Origin: Clavaria fumosa
Lineage: Eukaryota; Basidiomycota; Agaricomycetes; Agaricales; Clavariaceae
Direction: 5' to 3'
DNA length: 64,000 nucleotides
NCBI GenBank assembly: GCA_951802425.1
Contig: OX637795.1
Location: forward strand, 620,001-684,000
Part shown: positions 32,151 through 43,257 of the stretch, piece by piece
Numbering within the stretch: the first letter of the stretch is position 1
How the letters are laid out: every line of letters begins with the position of its first letter
The notes under the pieces: generated by a model
Databases searched by the model: none
What the model was told of the DNA's origin: nothing
The model's input: only the letters and a program-made list of their open reading frames with translations
Made by a program: the position numbers and the translations under genes

Positions 32151-33067
32151 TGTAGTAGGCTGTACAGGTGTTGGCTGCAAATAGATGTTCGTGGCTGGGT
32201 TCTTCAGGGGGTCTTATTACACAACGGGTACACTAGACAGAACCTTGGAGGATGTAGAGGTTGAGTGCAAAAGGTTCAGAGAGTGAAAATATATGTTGTC
32301 CAGAGTATCCGGTATCAGATCCGATAGAGTCCGATGTTTGGATCGAAGGTTCGAGGGGCCGGCGATGACGAAGGCCAGCAGATCAATAGGTACGACGAAG
32401 GGTGAGCTTGCTAAAAATCACAGCACGATGTGGGCGTTCAAAAAGCTGGATTTCCGTATAGTCCGGTACATACTTAAGTACATTTTTCTAAGTACAGCAT
32501 ACCCGATTCTACGGAAATCTCCGGAAGCTATAGAAGGCAGTGTGATATCGTACAAGGGGTCATATAGGGGTCTTTAATTTGTAAAGGAGTCATGCGGTTC
32601 GGAGGGAAGGAATATCCAATGACTAGCACATGTCCGGATCGCTCGTAAACTGAAGGAGAGTGTAGGTGGTACAGCAAAGGAGTACTAGGAAGAAAGGGCA
32701 AGTCAGTGCGAAGGGTCTGAAACGTATCAATGAATGGATACTTGAAAGGGATCAAAATATGAAATTTACAGCATGGTATATGAAATACGGGAATGGGAAT
32801 GGAATAGTGAGTGCGTTGAGCGCTGACCATGCTGGAGTGATGAAATGGAAAGGCATAGGCGGTGTGTGTGACCTGTGGGTTGTGATCATCATGGGGAATT
32901 AGAGACCGGAGAGTCCGATGTCGGATATTTATCAGATGTTCCGGATGTCGTCGGACAGTTTCGGATCGTTATCGGATCGCGTCGGGTGTAATTATCTTGG
33001 ATGCCAAAATATCCGGATAGTCCATATCTGTTAAGTTTCCTTGTTTAAACAACATATCATCCTTACA
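32151..33067 (-). repeat. G2 5' LTR (uninterrupted copy)
   Basis: 917 bp. It provides the empty-site sequence (AGTACTAGGA at about 32681) for the primase-element insertion in the other LTR. It is rich in CGGA words, for example in the TCGGATATTT, CCGGATGTCG and TCGGATCGCG blocks at 32910-32990. Confidence 0.92.
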
Positions 33068-33164
33068 GCGGTAGGCGGTTCGGCCATCCCGCTGCTCGGT
33101 GGGCATAGTAGGGCGGTCCCAGGGTCCCGCGGTGTGGGGTCTGAGGGGTACGGTCGGGCGGCAT
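33068..33164 (-). pseudogene. G1 post-pol ORF3, N-terminal piece
   Basis: ATG 33164 begins MPPDRTPQTPHRGTLGPPYY and runs into the G2 insertion. It continues in frame at 12527 once G2 and the duplicated GCGG are removed. It starts about 100 bp after the integrase stop of G1. Confidence 0.6.
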
Positions 33165-33269
33165 GGTAGAGAGAAGGGGGATGTTTACAAGGGAGGGGGA
33201 AGGGCGTTCGGTAGGTGAAGTCGTCTGCGGTTTTTCTTTTTAAGTGCTCGACCCTGAATGTGTGACTAC

Positions 33270-36200
33270 TCAGGCGAAAGACACCGTGAGAGAACGTGTT
33301 GCCTCAGGGTGTTTTCGGTGGAAGTCTGCGATCGCCTCGGTCACTTTCTTCAGGTTCGCCTTTGGTTCCCACATGTTGTCTTCATGGGGATAGCTGGCCC
33401 ACTTTACTAGGTATTGTAGTTTGCGCCTGTGTTTCCGGCTCTTCAGCACCTCTTCTACATCATACTGCAGGTGGTTGTCAATTAACTCGGGAGGTGGGCG
33501 CTCATCCGGGGTTTGATTAGGGAACCTCCCTTCCTTATACGGTGTGAGTAATACTTCATTGAACACCGGGTGGATTTTCCATGTAGCCAGCAGATTGAGT
33601 CGGTAGGCGGCCGGTCCCACTTTTTCCACTATCACGAAAGGGCCGACTCTCCTGTCTGTGAGTTTTTCCAATGGCCGTTCCGTGTTCAGGTTAGCAGCAT
33701 CCAGCCAGACTAGGTTCCCTTTCTTATAGTCTAGTGTTTTTTTGTTTTTATGTTTATCGTAAGCGGTTTTCATATATTGCGCGGCTTTGTCCATGGCCTT
33801 TTTGGCATTCTCTCTGGCTTTCTGTAATTTTGCGGCAAAGTCAGAGGCTTCCGGGGTGTGCGGCACATTGGGCAGGCTAATGTCACCCATACGAGGGTGA
33901 AAGCCATAGTTCAAGAAGAAAGGGCTGTACTTGGTAGCGGAGTGTTGCCAGTTGTTCAGGGCGAATTCTGTGGTGGGTAGCCAGTCCGACCAATCGTCTT
34001 GCATGAAGTTGACGTATGAGCGCAGGTATATCTCTATTTCCTGGTTCATTCTTTCTGTTTGTCCATCGGTTTGCGGATGGTAGGCCATGCTTGGATTCCC
34101 TTTTATACCGATGATTTTGTAAAACTCTTCCATAAAGTTGGAGACAAACTGGGATCCTCGGTCGCTTATCACCTTGCAGGGCACACCATGGCTTCGAAGT
34201 ACTCGGTCTTGTAGGATTTTTGCTGCTCCTAGTGATGTGAGCTTTGTGTCCGTGGCTTCCAGTAGGGTCATCTTTGTGAGCTTGTCACATATCACAAGAA
34301 TGGCATTATGTGTAGCGGATTTTGATAGTGGCACAATAAGGTGATGGTGTGCCACGGGCAGGGCGGTATTGCGTGCGGATGTAGGGGCGCGCGTCGCTTC
34401 GTCCAGTCAGGTTTTGTCCTTTGACATTTCTCGCAGCCGGTCACATACTCCATTACATCTTCCTTTACTCCTGGCCACGTAAATTGTCGGGTGACACTTT
34501 CCAGGGTCTTCTCAGGTCCAGGATGTCCTCCAAGTGGGGAGTCATGTAATTCCATTAGGATCTTGTGTACCAGGTCCTGGGGTACCCAGATCTTCCCTTC
34601 ATGTCTGAAGAGTCCGTCCACTCCTTTTTTGTAGGGTATTGCTTTGGGTGGTACAGTGTTTGCATGTGCTTCTAGAAGCAATTGGTCGATCATTGGCCCA
34701 GGGACTAGCAGCGTGGCAAGACGGTGGGCTGGGAAAACTTGTGTGGTGGGTTTTTCGTATTTATCTGTTCCTTCCCAGTGGTCTGGTCATCGGGAGAGTG
34801 CATCCGCTTTCATGTTTGTTTTTCCTGGTTTGTACTTTACTTCGAAGTTGAAGCACTGTAGCTTCGAATGCCATCGTGTTTGCCTAGGGTTGAGTTTTTG
34901 ACTTTTCTGGAAGTATTGAAGGTTTGCATGATCAGTGTGGATTTCAAAGGGGTCTTTGGCGCCCAATAGGTAATGGCACCACTCCTCTAGTCCTCGAATG
35001 ATCGCCAAGAATTCTTTGTCATATGTTGCATAATTCATCTCCGCTGGGGAGAAGGTCTTCGAAATAAAGTCTATCAGTCGCCAGACACCGTCAGGCTGTT
35101 GTTTGGACAGTACTCCCCCGGTCGCATAATTGCTCGCATCTACTTCCATTTTCCACTTGCCATTATCTTGTGGGATTGCCAGCACTACATCACTCTGTAG
35201 TATATCGATTAGGCGTCTCCAGGCACGTTCTTGCCGATCCATCCAGATATATGGCGTGTTGTCACTCAGTAATTCGTAGAGTGGCTTGGCGATAGTGGCG
35301 AATCCCTGTATGAATCTTCGGAAGTAATTTAACAGTCCGATCCCCTTTTGAAGAGCATGTTTGTTCTTCGGCACAGGCCAGTCGGCTATTCCCCTGCACT
35401 TCTTGGGGGAGTGTCGAATGTTGCCTTTCGAAATTAACAGCCCCAAAAACATAACTTCCGATTGCTCTAGCTTGCATTTCGACTCCCGCACGCAGAGGTC
35501 GTTGTCCTGGAGTACCTTGAATACTTCGTGTACCAGGCATCGATGCTCCTCGAGGGTTCGAGTCGCAATAAGAATGTCGTTGATGTACACGAAGACTTTT
35601 CCAGTGGCTATCAGCATGCGCAAGATGTAGTTCATTCTTCGTTGGAAGACCGATGGGGCGTTCATCAATCCGAACTGCATAACCGTGGGCCACACTGTGC
35701 CATATCTCGTGATTATTGCGGCGAGTTTTTGTGCCTGTTTTGCCATCACAACGTTCCAATAGCCCCATTCTACGTCGAGGCTCGTGAATACTTCAGCATC
35801 TTTTAGGCTTGCCACCGTCTCGTCGATTCTGGGTAACGGGTATATATCCTTGATGCAAAACGAGTTCAAGCACTTGTAATTGATGATTGGTCGCAGTTTG
35901 TCCCCTTCGTCCTTGAAGAAAATCGGACTAACGTAGTCCGATTCTCCCCAGACTAGTTGACCATTGTCCAGATTTTCCTTTAACCATATCTTCAAGGCTT
36001 CGTCTTCTTTGTTGGTGAGTGGGTAGACCTTCGAACGTAGGAAACCAGGGTCATTTTTGAATTTGATTTCGTAGTCAATCCCTGGTAGTGATTTGGGTAA
36101 CTTCTGGTCAGTTTTCCCAGCAAACACTTGGGGGTATAGGGTCTTCCAGTCAGGTGTGGTTGTCGTATTGTGTAGGTTTCGGAAACCATAGCCATAGTCC

Positions 36201-36743
36201 ACGATGTGGCAGTCCTTTTTTTTTTTTGCATTTGTTGAAACAGATGTACTTCTCAAACCACCAGATGTTAGGGTTGTGGTATCGAAGCCAATCGTGTCCC
36301 AGGATCGCTGGGTGACCGGTAACTCGCCCTAATAGAAACTGTTTAATTTCGACGTGCCCTCCAATGTTCAGTCGTAGGGCCACCGAATGTTTGAAAGCCC
36401 CTGATATGTTTGTGGTTCCATCGATATTCTTGAATACTATAGGAGTTTCAAGTTTCGTGAGGTTTATTTTCCTAGCGGTGGCCCATTCCAGATCCATAAC
36501 AGACATTGTGCAGCCAGAGTCAATTAACAGTTTGATGTCGTAGGTTTCTTTGGTGTCCAGCGTATTTATAAATCCTGGTATATCCAGTTGTTGTTCTCCT
36601 CCTTTCCCATATGTGGTCCTGGGATCAGTGTCCCAGTCCACGTCATCGTTATATCCTGGGAGCTTCTTAGAGGTGAGGTCCTTGAGGGTGTGCTTAGCCC
36701 TCTCAGCCTCCTTTGACAATGGAAATAGCGGCTTGTCATTCAC
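33270..36743 (-). pseudogene. G1 pol: protease, reverse transcriptase, RNase H, integrase, chromodomain
   Basis: Protease (36150-36743) has LLIDSGCTMSVMD. The frame shifts by one base at an A12 run (36216-36227) into the reverse transcriptase (IINYKCLNS, PLPRIDE, FVYINDILIA) and RNase H (MEVDASNYATGGVLS, DKEFLAI, TDHANL). TGA at 34787 follows ADALSR, where arginine is expected. The integrase zinc region is CEKCQRTK. Another shift near 34345 enters the core (SDRGSQFVSNF, TDGQTERMNQE), and the C-terminus has a chromodomain (YDVEEVLKSRKHRRKLQYLV). The reverse-transcriptase motif is YIND where YIDD is expected, removing a catalytic aspartate. The copy is not functional. Confidence 0.88.
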
Positions 36744-36799
36744 AAGTTGTTTTACATGGCGACGGGCAGGGACAATATATATGGATCCGGTCTTAGCAC

Positions 36800-38089
36800 T
36801 CAGACGGATCCCTGCTGAAAATCCTGTTCTCCAGCATTCGAGGTTGCTTCGGTGGTTTCGGGCCCAGGAGTTGGTGCCCGGGGTCTCTGTTGAATGTGCA
36901 GTTGGTCCCGCAACTGTGCGATGGTATTCTCCATTTCTTCGAAATTATTCTGGGTGGCAATGGAGGCGGCATAAGAGGGGTTGAACGACGTAAGAGAGGC
37001 TGGGTGCGATGACGGATAGGCGGGTACTGGGTATGGGGAAAACGGAGGCGGTGTGTAGTATCCGGGGGGCGAGCGCATCTCGAATGCACTGCCGAGTCTC
37101 GCTTGTTGTCTGGGCGTGGCATGACGTTGGGGTGGTTCTGGGCACAACCGTGCAGGGTGTCCGACTTGCCCACAGTTATAGCAGATCAGAGGGCGATGGG
37201 GACCAGTCCCTCGGCTTGTGTCCATTGGGGTTCCCTGTCTCGTTCCAGGTGGGGGCTGCCTGTTCCATTGTCCAGGCGGTGGTGCTTGCTGTTGTTGTTG
37301 CTGCTGCGCTGCACGTGGTTGCCATTGTGCTTGTTGGGGTTGCTGGGTGGGCGGTGCACTCCATCGGTTCTGTCCTGGGTATATGACTTGCGGTTGCCAC
37401 TGTGGCAACCACCAGAAACGGTTCTGAGGGGGTAGACGTTGCGCGGGTTGGTTCCAGGCGGGGCGGGGAGCAGGTGCCGTTTGGGCTCGCATTTCTCTTT
37501 GCACTGCCGTGTGCAACTGGTGTTGACGGTCTAATCGTATCGCGAGCACCCGAAAGGCCTGGTAATCCACGGGTTGTTCGGCGCAAGAGAGCACTTTTTC
37601 CATCAATTTAGGGTGTAGGGCTCTCATCAGTAACAAATGGATCACATTCCAGTGCGTTTCTTCATTGTAGCCAGCCTGGTTCATGAGTGTCTCGAATTTC
37701 TGGAAGAATTGTGCAGCATCCATCTGCACCTGCCTGAACACGTTGATCTTCTGGACTGCCAAGGCTTGGTCTTCGATGGGGGCGAAAGCCTCCCTCATTC
37801 TTGCTTCAAAGGTCGCCCAAATGATCCCTTCTCCTCCTTCTTCTAGCAAAACCGTGGCTGCCTGGTTTGCCCATTCGGCGGCGTAGCCTTCAGTCATATT
37901 GCTCAAGGTAAAGACTACTTTGAGGAAGTCCGTGGGGTATCTGGCAGCATTCACCCTAAACTCCAGGTGAAGGCCACGAAGGAATGTTTGGAACTCTCCT
38001 CGTTCCCCTGAGTAGGGGGCAATCTTCAAATTCAGTGTTATCGGTGCCGCTGCAGGAGCAGGCACAGGTGCGGGGGCAGCATCGGCCAT
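36800..38089 (-). CDS. G1 Gag protein
   Basis: 429 residues from ATG 38089. An alanine/proline head is followed by a retrotransposon Gag capsid region (FQTFLRGLHLEFRVNAARYP, then DQALAVQKINVFRQVQMDAA), a glutamine-rich segment (a CAG/CAA tract at 37280-37330), and a knuckle CYNCGQVGHPARLC near residue 300. The pol frame begins downstream at -1 relative to gag. Open and apparently undamaged. Confidence 0.85.
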   Translation of the reverse strand: MADAAPAPVPAPAAAPITLNLKIAPYSGERGEFQTFLRGLHLEFRVNAARYPTDFLKVVFTLSNMTEGYAAEWANQAATVLLEEGGEGIIWATFEARMREAFAPIEDQALAVQKINVFRQVQMDAAQFFQKFETLMNQAGYNEETHWNVIHLLLMRALHPKLMEKVLSCAEQPVDYQAFRVLAIRLDRQHQLHTAVQREMRAQTAPAPRPAWNQPAQRLPPQNRFWWLPQWQPQVIYPGQNRWSAPPTQQPQQAQWQPRAAQQQQQQQAPPPGQWNRQPPPGTRQGTPMDTSRGTGPHRPLICYNCGQVGHPARLCPEPPQRHATPRQQARLGSAFEMRSPPGYYTPPPFSPYPVPAYPSSHPASLTSFNPSYAASIATQNNFEEMENTIAQLRDQLHIQQRPRAPTPGPETTEATSNAGEQDFQQGSV

Positions 38090-38093
38090 TTGT

Positions 38094-38576
38094 TCAATCG
38101 AGGTCTTCGAGCCAAATTCGGGGTGGGTCCCGAAAAATGTCTATACATAGGCGGTCTTGGAGGCTGCCAAAGGTAAGGTCGGTCTGTATCTTGGTGGAAT
38201 GGTGTGTAGGGGGTGCTTCGTTGGTCTGCGTCGCAACAGACAAATGTGTAGGTTCCTCGAGTTCTTCAAGAGTGCTCTGATAGTCGCTCTCGCTAACGAA
38301 ATCTGTAAAGTCCTCGTCTCCTTGGAGGAAGTCCGTGTCTTCGTCTGTGTGTTTCTGTTCGTCAGCTACTGCTTGTAGCTTCTGTGTGAGCATTCTTCGG
38401 AATGTTCGCCACTCGGGGGCATGTTCAATAGTCAACGGGTTGTTTTGTGCAAAGTCCTGTGGCACAAAGATTCTTCTCGTAGCAAAATGGTAGCGGGGTG
38501 CCAATTGGGCAGCCTCAGAATGTCTCAGATACTGAAAGCTTTGGTAAGCTCGGTATGGGGTGCTCGGCGGCGTCAA
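38094..38576 (-). CDS. G1 ORF between 5' LTR and gag, function unknown
   Basis: The open frame is about 160 codons and ends 5 bp before the gag ATG, in another frame. No ATG opens it; the first useful codon is TTG (LTPPSTPYRAYQSFQYLRHS) and the frame extends further upstream. A helical basic part (EWRTFRRMLTQKLQAVADEQ) is followed by an acidic part (DTDFLQGDEDFTDFVSESDY). It could be an N-terminal extension spliced or frameshifted onto Gag, or a leader peptide. Confidence 0.4.
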   Translation of the reverse strand: MTPPSTPYRAYQSFQYLRHSEAAQLAPRYHFATRRIFVPQDFAQNNPLTIEHAPEWRTFRRMLTQKLQAVADEQKHTDEDTDFLQGDEDFTDFVSESDYQSTLEELEEPTHLSVATQTNEAPPTHHSTKIQTDLTFGSLQDRLCIDIFRDPPRIWLEDLD

Positions 38577-38755
38577 TTGTTCAAAATCGGTGTCTTGGTC
38601 TAGTCCAAGGAGGGCTCTCCTCCTGATGGATCATTTGTACACTGTCCAAAAGTGTGCCAGGGCATCTTCTCCGAATACGCGAGCCTTGCTTCGGCTCGGG
38701 CAGGGGTGTGGGTGCCTAGGTCCGTGAGGAGGTAGGCGGGGGAGAGGTTGTTACT

Positions 38756-39055
38756 TGTCAACAACAGTCGATCTGACTCCCAGTTGTTTGAGGAACTTAG
38801 GTGAAGTCCGTCAAACGGGAGCAGGAAGAATATGTGATAAGGAGTAACAACCTGAGGAGGGGTTGTTACTCATGTAGCTACTTTATATACACATGAAGGC
38901 ATGAGTCATGACAAGTCACAGTGAAAGCGAACCGACACATGTAGACAGCGAGGCACAGTATGAGTCATAGTGATAGGGTAGAAGGGGAAGGCATGCGGCA
39001 TGTGATAGGTGTGAAGAGTGGAAAAAAGGGGGGGTGACATGGTGAAAGTGTAACA
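38756..39055 (-). repeat. G1 5' LTR
   Basis: 300 bp, matching 11512-11811. Followed by the duplicated ACACC and the resumed LINE ORF1. Confidence 0.92.
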
Positions 39056-39060
39056 ACACC

Positions 39061-39274
39061 CCCTCGAACCCGGATGCGAGCAACAACAATCCACCCAACC
39101 ATGAACGGACTCAAACACCGGCCCCCTCCCCGGCCTCCTATGCTGCCGCAGTCCGTGCTGCCCTCACCCCCAGACACGAGGAAGTCCTAGCATGGTCACA
39201 GGGACGACTATGACAGGTCATAATTGAAAGGACATCGGCTGTGGACAACACCACGGCTCAACTCGATGAGGCGC
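39061..39274 (+). pseudogene. LINE ORF1, middle piece
   Basis: Frame reading SNPDASNNNPPNHERTQTPA, then SYAAAVRAALTPRHEEVLAW, TGA (39211-39213), QVIIERTSAVDNTTAQLDEA. The SYAAAVRAAL motif precedes the knuckle region in related LINE ORF1 proteins. The TGA again sits where arginine is likely. Cut by copia-2 at 39274. Confidence 0.75.
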
Positions 39275-39595
39275 TGACGACGTGCACACCCTGTTAGGGA
39301 GTGCCGCGTCTACTACGACGGACTACTGCGACGGATCCGCGCCTCGCGCCGTGTTGGTTATCCTCCCGCGACATCGTTATCTTGTAGTTTAGTTTCTCTT
39401 TTACCTTTTGACTCATGCTTCGTGACTTTTTATGAGCTTTTATACTTGCACACCACGACCATTTGGAGTTCACGCGTTCTCGTTCTCCCACGTGAACTCC
39501 AGGTCCGTATATCTATCTTGTTATGACCATACAGTGAACTTATGAATACACGCGTTCTCGTTCTCCCGCGTGAACTCCAGGCTGCGCTGCTGAAA
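39275..39595 (+). repeat. Copia-2 5' LTR
   Basis: 321 bp, TGACGACGTG to GCTGCTGAAA. It holds two copies of CGCGTTCTCGTTCTCCC with GTGAACTCCAGG, about 78 bp apart; the right LTR has one, so unequal crossing-over or slippage changed one LTR. Confidence 0.9.
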
Positions 39596-39608
39596 GATTA
39601 TGAGACCC
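39596..39608 (+). promoter_or_regulatory. Copia-2 primer-binding site
   Basis: GATTATGAGACCC directly after the LTR, identical to the site of copia-1 although the LTRs are unrelated, and complementary to a tRNA-Met anticodon arm. Its ATG (39600) is in frame with gag, whose more likely start is 39627. Confidence 0.6.
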
Positions 39609-39626
39609 GTGCAGGGCCTGTCTGAT

Positions 39627-42600
39627 ATGGACTCCCTCCGGTTTACAAAACTGAATGGACAGAACTACGCTACTTGGGCTATTCACATGCGCTCCGCACT
39701 ACAATCGAAATATCTGTGGGCGCTAGTCAAGGGGAAGGAAACCCGCCCAGCTAGCCCAGTCACACCTCCCGGAGGACCGGCCCCGAGCGCAGAAGAAATC
39801 ACGCGAGTTCAGACTCTCATAGACGAATGGTAGGCCAAGGATGAAGCCGCACAGGGCTTGATGTACGGATCGACCGACGAGTCCCAGTGGCCGCATGTTT
39901 CGGACTGTAAGACCGCAGTCGAAATGTGGGACACCTGGAAACAGATCCATCAGACGAATCGACAGGCTACGAATGCCTACTACCATCTTAAAGAACTATT
40001 TACGAAGAAGTACGCGGACGGGACGTCTATGGAAGATCACATCGCCGCGATGTTGAACCTCCGGCAGCACATAATCCAGGCCGGAGGAACCATTGACGAC
40101 CTCCAGATGTCACAGGCATTGATTCTCTCACTCCCAGAGACGCCGTCATGGGAGATTATAACGGTACAGTTGATCCACGGCGATAGGCTTACGCCAGACG
40201 GTGTCAGTGCTAGATTGCAGGCCGAAGCGAATCGACGTACCCAGGAGAAGGGCGGAGGCCAAACGGCACTCCAGGCAACCGCGAGGGGAAGACGAGGCCG
40301 CGGTGGTGGTCGCGGTGGTGGTCACGGCGGATCTGGGCGAGGCCCCCAGCCGGACGACGAGTGCCGATACTGCAAAGGAAAAGGACATTGGGCCAATGAG
40401 TGCCCACGTCGCGATAAAGACGAAAAGAACAAAGACGCACCGAGCGGATCAGCCAATACGGCCGTTGGCGATGGAGAACTCGGCGCGCGCGAGGTTGGAA
40501 AGGTTTACCTTGCTGCCCGGTCCCAGGCTGAAGCTGGAGTGATACTCGATTGCGGCGCGACCGCCCACATGTTCTGCGATCGTTCGTTCTTTGTGTCCTA
40601 CACTGCATCTTCAAATCAAACTATATCTGTTGGAGACGCAAGGGACATACCGGTCGAGGGCCATGGGAGCGTTAGTCTGAGGGTCAAGCTCCCGGGCGGG
40701 TATCGAACGGTCACCCTGCACCAGGTAATGCATGCACCGAAGCTGGCCATGAATCTCGTCAGTCTGGGTGCACTCCAACGGAATGGAGCAGGATACCGGA
40801 GTACAGACGAGGGGCTTGTGGTCATGCTTGGCAATGACGAATTGATGCATGGGAAGTTGAGGGAAGGACTTTACAGAGTCGAGTGCACGCACGCGAGGAC
40901 CCAAGCCGCCTTTGAAGCGACATCGGGCGCGAGCATGCGCGTTTGGCACCGAAGAATGGGGCATCTCCACCTGGAAGGGATTCGTGAGCTGTCGAGGAAA
41001 GGAATGGTGAACGGACTTACGATATCGTCCAGCGATCACGACCGGGTGTGTGGTGGATGCGCGATTGGCAAGTCTCACCGATTGCCGCTACCGAAGACAA
41101 GCGAGACCAAGTACGAGCGGATGGGCCTCGTTGTCACGGACTTAACAGGACCAATGGCTGTGGAAACTTGGTCAGGCATGCGGTATGCATTGATTGTAGT
41201 CGAGGCGAACTCACAATACGGCATCACCCGCCTTCTGAAGAGCAAAGATGAAGCCCCCACAGCACTGAAAGAGATTATAGCGATGTTAGAGAGACAATCC
41301 GGGCAGAAACTGAAGAGATTACGCACCGACAACGGAACCGAGCTCGTTAATGATAAGGTGGAAGACCTCTGCAAGCGAAATGGGATAATACACGAAACGA
41401 CGGTGCCGTACGGACCGGAACAGAACGGAATTGCCGAGCGAATGATAGCAACCTACTTCGAAATGGTTAGATGTATGTTGCACTCATCTGGGATGGACTT
41501 ACGATATTGGGGAGAGGCCTTGATGTATGCGGTACATATCCGCAACCTCTTGCCGACATCCGCTTTACCTGGAATGGTGCCGTATGAGGCTTGGACTGGA
41601 CGAAAACCCGACGTCTCTCACCTGCGGATCTTCGGTTCCATCGCCTATGCCAACATTCCAAAGAAAATTTGAGGGGGGAAACTTGAGGTGACATCGGTGA
41701 AGTGTCAGTTGCTCGATTGGTGGGCTGATGAGACTAAAGGTTACCGTTTGGAGGACATCGAGACGAGGGGGCTAATTACCTCTCGCAATGTCCTTTTTGT
41801 TGAAGATATTTCTCCCACAGATGAGGCTGTAATCGAGGGCATAGACCCGCGACCGTCAGGGGATATTGCAGGTGCGGCCGAACTCGATGTTGTGGGCGAC
41901 ACGAGCAAGTTACTCCCTATGATGGATGGTGAGGGATCAGGGATAGCAGAAGTAGTGGGAGCAGGAGACGAACATGTCGAGCCCAGGCAAGTTACCGCAC
42001 GGGCGCGCGAGCCGACGAAACGAGTGCGACGTCCACCTGTCCGCTTCGGTGAGGAAGTGACTCCTGAAGATGATGAAGAGGCTATTAGTGGGAGCGGACA
42101 TCAGGCCTTCGTTGCGACGAATGGTGAGCCACGTACTTACCACGAGGCGATGCGCACAGAGCAGGCAAACGAGTGGGAGAAGGCCGTTAAGGCAGAACTC
42201 GACCAGCTTCGCTCTTCCGGTACCTTCGAGTGGGTCCCGCACGTTCCAAGCGGCCGCAAGACGATTGGAAGCCGCTTCGTTTTTCAAATGAAAAGGGATG
42301 GGGATGGGAATGTTATCAAGTATAAGGCAAGGATCGTAGCAAAAGGGTACTCACAGGTTCCTGGTCAGGACTTCGATGCGACCTTTGCATCCGTCGCACG
42401 TCTTACGACGCTTCGGGCACTTCTCTCCATGGCCGCACAGGAAGACTGGGAGGTGCACCAGGTCGACGTTGTCGGGGCGTACCTGCGAGGAGACCTGAGT
42501 GAGGAAATTTATCTCGAACCACCGGACGGCGCACACACAAATGAAAAGGACAAACGAGTCTGGCAACTCTTGAGGCCGCTCTACGGCCTAAAACAAGCGG

Positions 42601-43001
42601 GAAGACAATGGAAAGTCAAACTGGGCGAGACGATGAAGCGACTGGTGAAGCGACTGGGTTTCGCCAGCAGCACAGCAGACAACTGTCTTTATATCAAGAA
42701 GGAAAAGGGAACGGTGAAAATTTTGGTTTTGGTCTATGTTGACAACATGGCCGTCGCGGCGACGGATGTCCGCGATGTGAAGTGGTTTAAAACGGAGTTG
42801 GGAAGGGCGTTTCAGATTACCAATTTAGGCGAGCTCAGACACATCTTGGGAATCCATGTCTGGCGCGACCGCATGGCACGCACAATCCGATTGGACCAGA
42901 TGTCGTATATTCAGGCACTCCTCTCACGATACAAGATGGACGCTTCCACACCTGTCGCGATGCCTGCGGCTGTCAAGGATCGATTAACTAGTGCTGACAG
43001 T
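39627..43001 (+). pseudogene. Copia-2 gag-pol, 5' part
   Basis: Gag starts MDSLRFTKLNGQNYATW, with TAG at 39831 and a CCHC knuckle CRYCKGKGHWANEC. The protease motif is LDCGATAHMF (DCG for DSG). The integrase zinc part (HRRMGHLHL, CGGCAIGK) and core (TDLTGP, RTDNGTEL, NGIAERM) are followed by TGA at 41670 in KKI-GGKLEV, where arginine is expected. The reverse transcriptase (KYKARIVAKGYSQ, VVGAYLRG) has YVDN instead of YVDD, a CpG-type change that removes a catalytic aspartate. The frame is cut by the DNA transposon and resumes at 55387. Confidence 0.9.
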
Positions 43002-43176
43002 CACGGCGCACAAATAGCTGTAGAATCAGTCAGCCACATGTCATGTGAACTTACCTGTTAAGTTTTGCCGCAGTTACCTGTATAATCGTCTGTCCCGTCA
43101 CAAATGTCACACTTGTGACTGTTCCGCAGTGGCTATCTGTCGTGCATTGTGATTGTGCTCCTGCCCATCTGTGTTG
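43002..43176 (+). repeat. Left inverted repeat of the CACTA-like transposon
   Basis: About 175 bp, inverted and roughly 95% identical to 55212-55386; it includes GTCACAAATGTCACACTTGT and TGATTGTGCTCCTGCCCATC. Confidence 0.88.
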
Positions 43177-43257
43177 TAATCGTAACAGATGTTAAATCAT
43201 ATGAAACTATATGCAATTTTGTCATGACACTATGGAGATTATATTTTATGAAGATAT

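Larger units (their letters stand above)
12528..33067 (-). mobile_element. Gypsy G2: Ty3/gypsy element inserted in G1 ORF3, carrying an antisense Zn2Cys6 gene
   Basis: LTRs begin TGTAAGGATG on the minus strand and end CCTACTACA. The right LTR is 32151-33067. The left one is 12528-13132 plus 23737-24118, split by the primase element. The flanking duplication is GCGG (12524-12527 and 33068-33071), and the G1 frame rejoins across it. Gag and pol run on the minus strand. A spliced gene runs on the plus strand between pol and the 3' LTR. Several TGA codons and at least one frameshift disrupt pol. Confidence 0.9.
11512..39055 (-). mobile_element. Gypsy G1: Ty3/gypsy element with chromodomain, interrupted by G2
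   Basis: 300-bp LTRs at 11512-11811 and 38756-39055, with a perfect TSD ACACC at 11507-11511 and 39056-39060. Order on the minus strand: 5' LTR, an extra ORF, gag, protease, reverse transcriptase/RNase H, integrase with chromodomain, a post-pol ORF, polypurine tract, 3' LTR. The post-pol ORF is split by the G2 insertion at 12528-33067. The copy is damaged by frameshifts, an in-frame TGA and a catalytic change in the reverse transcriptase. Confidence 0.92.

Noticed and set aside
36793..37611. Several frames opposite and within G1 gag
   Set aside because: Shadows of the Gln/Pro-rich gag segment.
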